A stretch of 64,000 nucleotides of DNA from Plasmodium vivax (taxonomy: Eukaryota; Apicomplexa; Aconoidasida; Haemosporida; Plasmodiidae), in assembly GCF_000002415.2 (NCBI RefSeq), contig NC_009919.1, positions 2,321,795 to 2,385,794 on the forward strand. Direction: 5' to 3'. Shown piece by piece: positions 62,341 to 64,000 of the stretch. The notes beneath the pieces were generated by a model. That model was not told the origin of the DNA, did no database searches, and worked only from the letters and a program-made list of their open reading frames with translations. How positions within the stretch are numbered: the stretch's first letter is position 1; every line of letters begins with the position of its first letter. The position numbers and the translations under genes were made by a program.

Positions 62341-64000
62341 ATGCACCGCACGCTGCGCAAAATCTTCGACCGGCAAACATGCGAGAAAATAGAGAGCATG
62401 AAGATCCTGCTGGTGGGGGCGGGCGGAATAGGCAGCGAGTTCCTAAAAAACATAATCACCATAGGCTGCAAAAACGTAGACATAGTGGACATCGACACTA
62501 TAGATATCACCAACTTGAATAGACAGTTTCTGTTTAAGAAGGAGGACGTGAAGAAGTACAAATCGTTTGTCGCCAAGGAGAGGGCCCTCCAGCACAGCAA
62601 GGGTCTGAACATCAACGCGTATACGTTCGATGTGTGCACCATGAAGAGCAGCGACATTGCAAAGTATGACTACGTTGTGAATGCCCTCGATAACATTAAG
62701 GCTAGGAAGTATGTAAATAAATTATGCGTAATGGAGAGGAAGGTCCTAATCGAAGCGGGGAGCACAGGGTATAACGGACAGGTGTATCCCATTCTTGCAA
62801 ATGAAACAAAGTGCTACAATTGTGAGGAGAAACCCAAAAATAAAACATACGCCATTTGCACCATTAGGCAAACCCCCTCCTTACCTGAACATTGCGTTGC
62901 CTGGGGGAGACTTATCTTTGAGACCTTTTTTTGCAAAAGTGATAATGAAACTTTGATGGACATTAAGAATCATGTGGAGGAGGAATCCAAGAAGAGGAAC
63001 ATGGACCAGCATGAAATCATCACCTTCATTTTTAACTACCTCTTTTACGACACCATTAAGGAGCTCGCCGCGCTGAAGAAGGACTACGTCACGGAGCCCA
63101 TCCCGATACTGTTCGAGGGGACCGCGAAGAAGGAGGACAAATTGGGGGAGGCCGCCGAGCAGGGAAGCGGCCCCCCCGATGCGGACCCGCAGAACGAATC
63201 GCACACACACAAGGAAACCGACCCAGCGGCCATCACCCTGTGCTCCCAAAACATCTGGAAAAAGGACGAGTGCGTCAAAATGTACACAGAGACCTTCGCA
63301 AAGTTGTATAGCTACTTAAACATAAACAAACAGCAGGAGAAGGAGGAGTACCTGGTCTTTGACAAGGATGACGATGACTGCATCAATTTCATAACGGCCA
63401 TTTCGAATTTACGAATGATTAATTTTTCCATTAAGCAGAAAAGCAAATTCGATGTGCAGTCCATCGCGGGGAATATCATTCCCGCCATTTCGTCCACCAA
63501 CGCGATTGTGGCCTCTCTGCAGGCATCGCAACTCATTCACATTATTGAGCACTTTGAACGTGTGAAGGGGTCCGACAAGGAGGTTGCAAAAGGCAGTTTA
63601 AGGGACAGCAAGGCAAAGCACGTATGGGTCAAAAGTATCGTCAGTGGAAACAAAATGTTCTCACGCGGAAACGTTGTAAACGCAGAAAAATTGGAGCCCC
63701 CCAACCCCAGCTGCTACATATGCCAACAGCCGATGATAGATATCTATATCAAAAGCTTTAGCGAAATGACGCTGTACGATTTTGTAAAAAATGTGTGCAC
63801 AAATGAGCTGGCCTTCTTGTACCCCTTCCTGGACAAGCAGGACAGAAACATCTTCGACTATGACTCCTTTTTGGAGGAGGACGAGGAGTACATAAAGGGG
63901 CTGCATAACTCGCTCAGTGAGTGGGATATTAAAAATGATGAGATTCTTATTTTGACGGACTTTCAGAATGATAAGGACCAGCTGGAGATTCACCTGAAGG
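62341..64000 (+). CDS. UBA2: SUMO-activating enzyme subunit 2 (UBA2), 3' end cut by window
   Basis: Open from ATG 62341 to the right edge, 553 residues visible, no intron. UBA2 is the catalytic half of the SUMO E1; with AOS1 it adenylates SUMO and passes it to UBC9. The nucleotide-binding motif KILLVGAGGIGSEFLKNI is at residues 21-38, followed by DIDTIDITNLNRQFLF. The zinc cysteines begin at C158-x2-C161 (CYNCEE), and the second pair is CYICQQ near base 63712. The catalytic cysteine is C173 in AICTIRQTPS, the same number as in human UBA2. The catalytic-domain insert contains a disordered stretch around residues 260-300 (QGSGPPDADPQNE). The C-terminal ubiquitin-like domain starts near the edge (EMTLYDFVKNVCTNEL) and is incomplete. 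Nuclear and cytosolic sites are expected. Identity is secure. Confidence 0.95.
   Translation, partial: MHRTLRKIFDRQTCEKIESMKILLVGAGGIGSEFLKNIITIGCKNVDIVDIDTIDITNLNRQFLFKKEDVKKYKSFVAKERALQHSKGLNINAYTFDVCTMKSSDIAKYDYVVNALDNIKARKYVNKLCVMERKVLIEAGSTGYNGQVYPILANETKCYNCEEKPKNKTYAICTIRQTPSLPEHCVAWGRLIFETFFCKSDNETLMDIKNHVEEESKKRNMDQHEIITFIFNYLFYDTIKELAALKKDYVTEPIPILFEGTAKKEDKLGEAAEQGSGPPDADPQNESHTHKETDPAAITLCSQNIWKKDECVKMYTETFAKLYSYLNINKQQEKEEYLVFDKDDDDCINFITAISNLRMINFSIKQKSKFDVQSIAGNIIPAISSTNAIVASLQASQLIHIIEHFERVKGSDKEVAKGSLRDSKAKHVWVKSIVSGNKMFSRGNVVNAEKLEPPNPSCYICQQPMIDIYIKSFSEMTLYDFVKNVCTNELAFLYPFLDKQDRNIFDYDSFLEEDEEYIKGLHNSLSEWDIKNDEILILTDFQNDKDQLEIHLK

Noticed and set aside
1..64000. tRNA, rRNA or transposable elements
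   Set aside because: I looked for tRNA arm patterns, rRNA segments and reverse-transcriptase or transposase motifs and saw none; small non-coding RNAs cannot be excluded by eye.

Overview
The window is nuclear DNA from a malaria parasite, most likely Plasmodium vivax or a very close relative in the monkey-malaria clade. Coding sequence has moderate GC. Non-coding DNA is full of long poly-A/poly-T runs and short tandem repeats. Introns are small with GTAAGT-type donors. The serine hydroxymethyltransferase assembles to 442 residues with PLP lysine 237 and the cysteine pair 125/364, which is how I know P. vivax SHMT. As far as I remember, the gene order (NOT4, EF-G, MT-A70, SHMT, ATP synthase beta, CFAP61-like, SYF1, VTI1, CARP, VID27, TRAPPC12-like, TPPP, RsmH, ICMT, UBA2) follows a block of P. 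falciparum chromosome 12 (the PFL17xx series). This is a conserved chromosome-internal core, not a subtelomere or a variant-antigen region.

Layout. 1-19 kb: a left-truncated NOT4 E3 ligase (+), an organellar EF-G2-type GTPase (-), a METTL14-type m6A methyltransferase subunit with huge repeat regions (+), SHMT (+, whose first coding exon is only the ATG) and mitochondrial ATP synthase beta (+). 19-31 kb: a 14-exon CFAP61 axonemal protein (-) and a 5-exon SYF1 splicing factor (-). 31-45 kb: a VTI1 Qb-SNARE with an odd long tail (+), the CARP RNA-binding protein (-), VID27 (-) and a TRAPPC12-like protein (+). 45-56 kb: a secreted unknown protein whose first intron is made of telomere-like repeats (+), an HSP20-domain protein (-), a doubtful lysine-rich mini-gene (-), a short TPPP/p25-alpha protein (-), a 61-residue two-exon gene candidate (+) and an organellar RsmH (-). 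56-64 kb: ICMT (+), a probable degenerate Gfo/Idh/MocA-fold protein (-) and UBA2 of the SUMO pathway, cut by the right edge (+).

Functionally the genes are housekeeping: mRNA turnover and modification (NOT4, METTL14, CARP), splicing (SYF1), folate/one-carbon metabolism (SHMT), organelle translation and energy (EF-G2, RsmH, ATP synthase), vesicle traffic (VTI1, TRAPPC12), prenyl-protein methylation (ICMT), SUMO activation (UBA2) and male-gamete flagellum (CFAP61, TPPP). They are monocistronic, so shared function is not operonic. Five divergent pairs share intergenic promoters.

The least ordinary things are the intronic interstitial telomeric sequence at about 45.73-46.29 kb, a DPPW motif in a METTL14-class protein, the degenerate oxidoreductase fold, the post-membrane tail on VTI1, the CELF-RRM plus WW architecture of CARP and the 61-residue mini-gene. 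Exon structures below were worked out by hand from splice consensus, reading phase and family similarity. No alignment or search was run.
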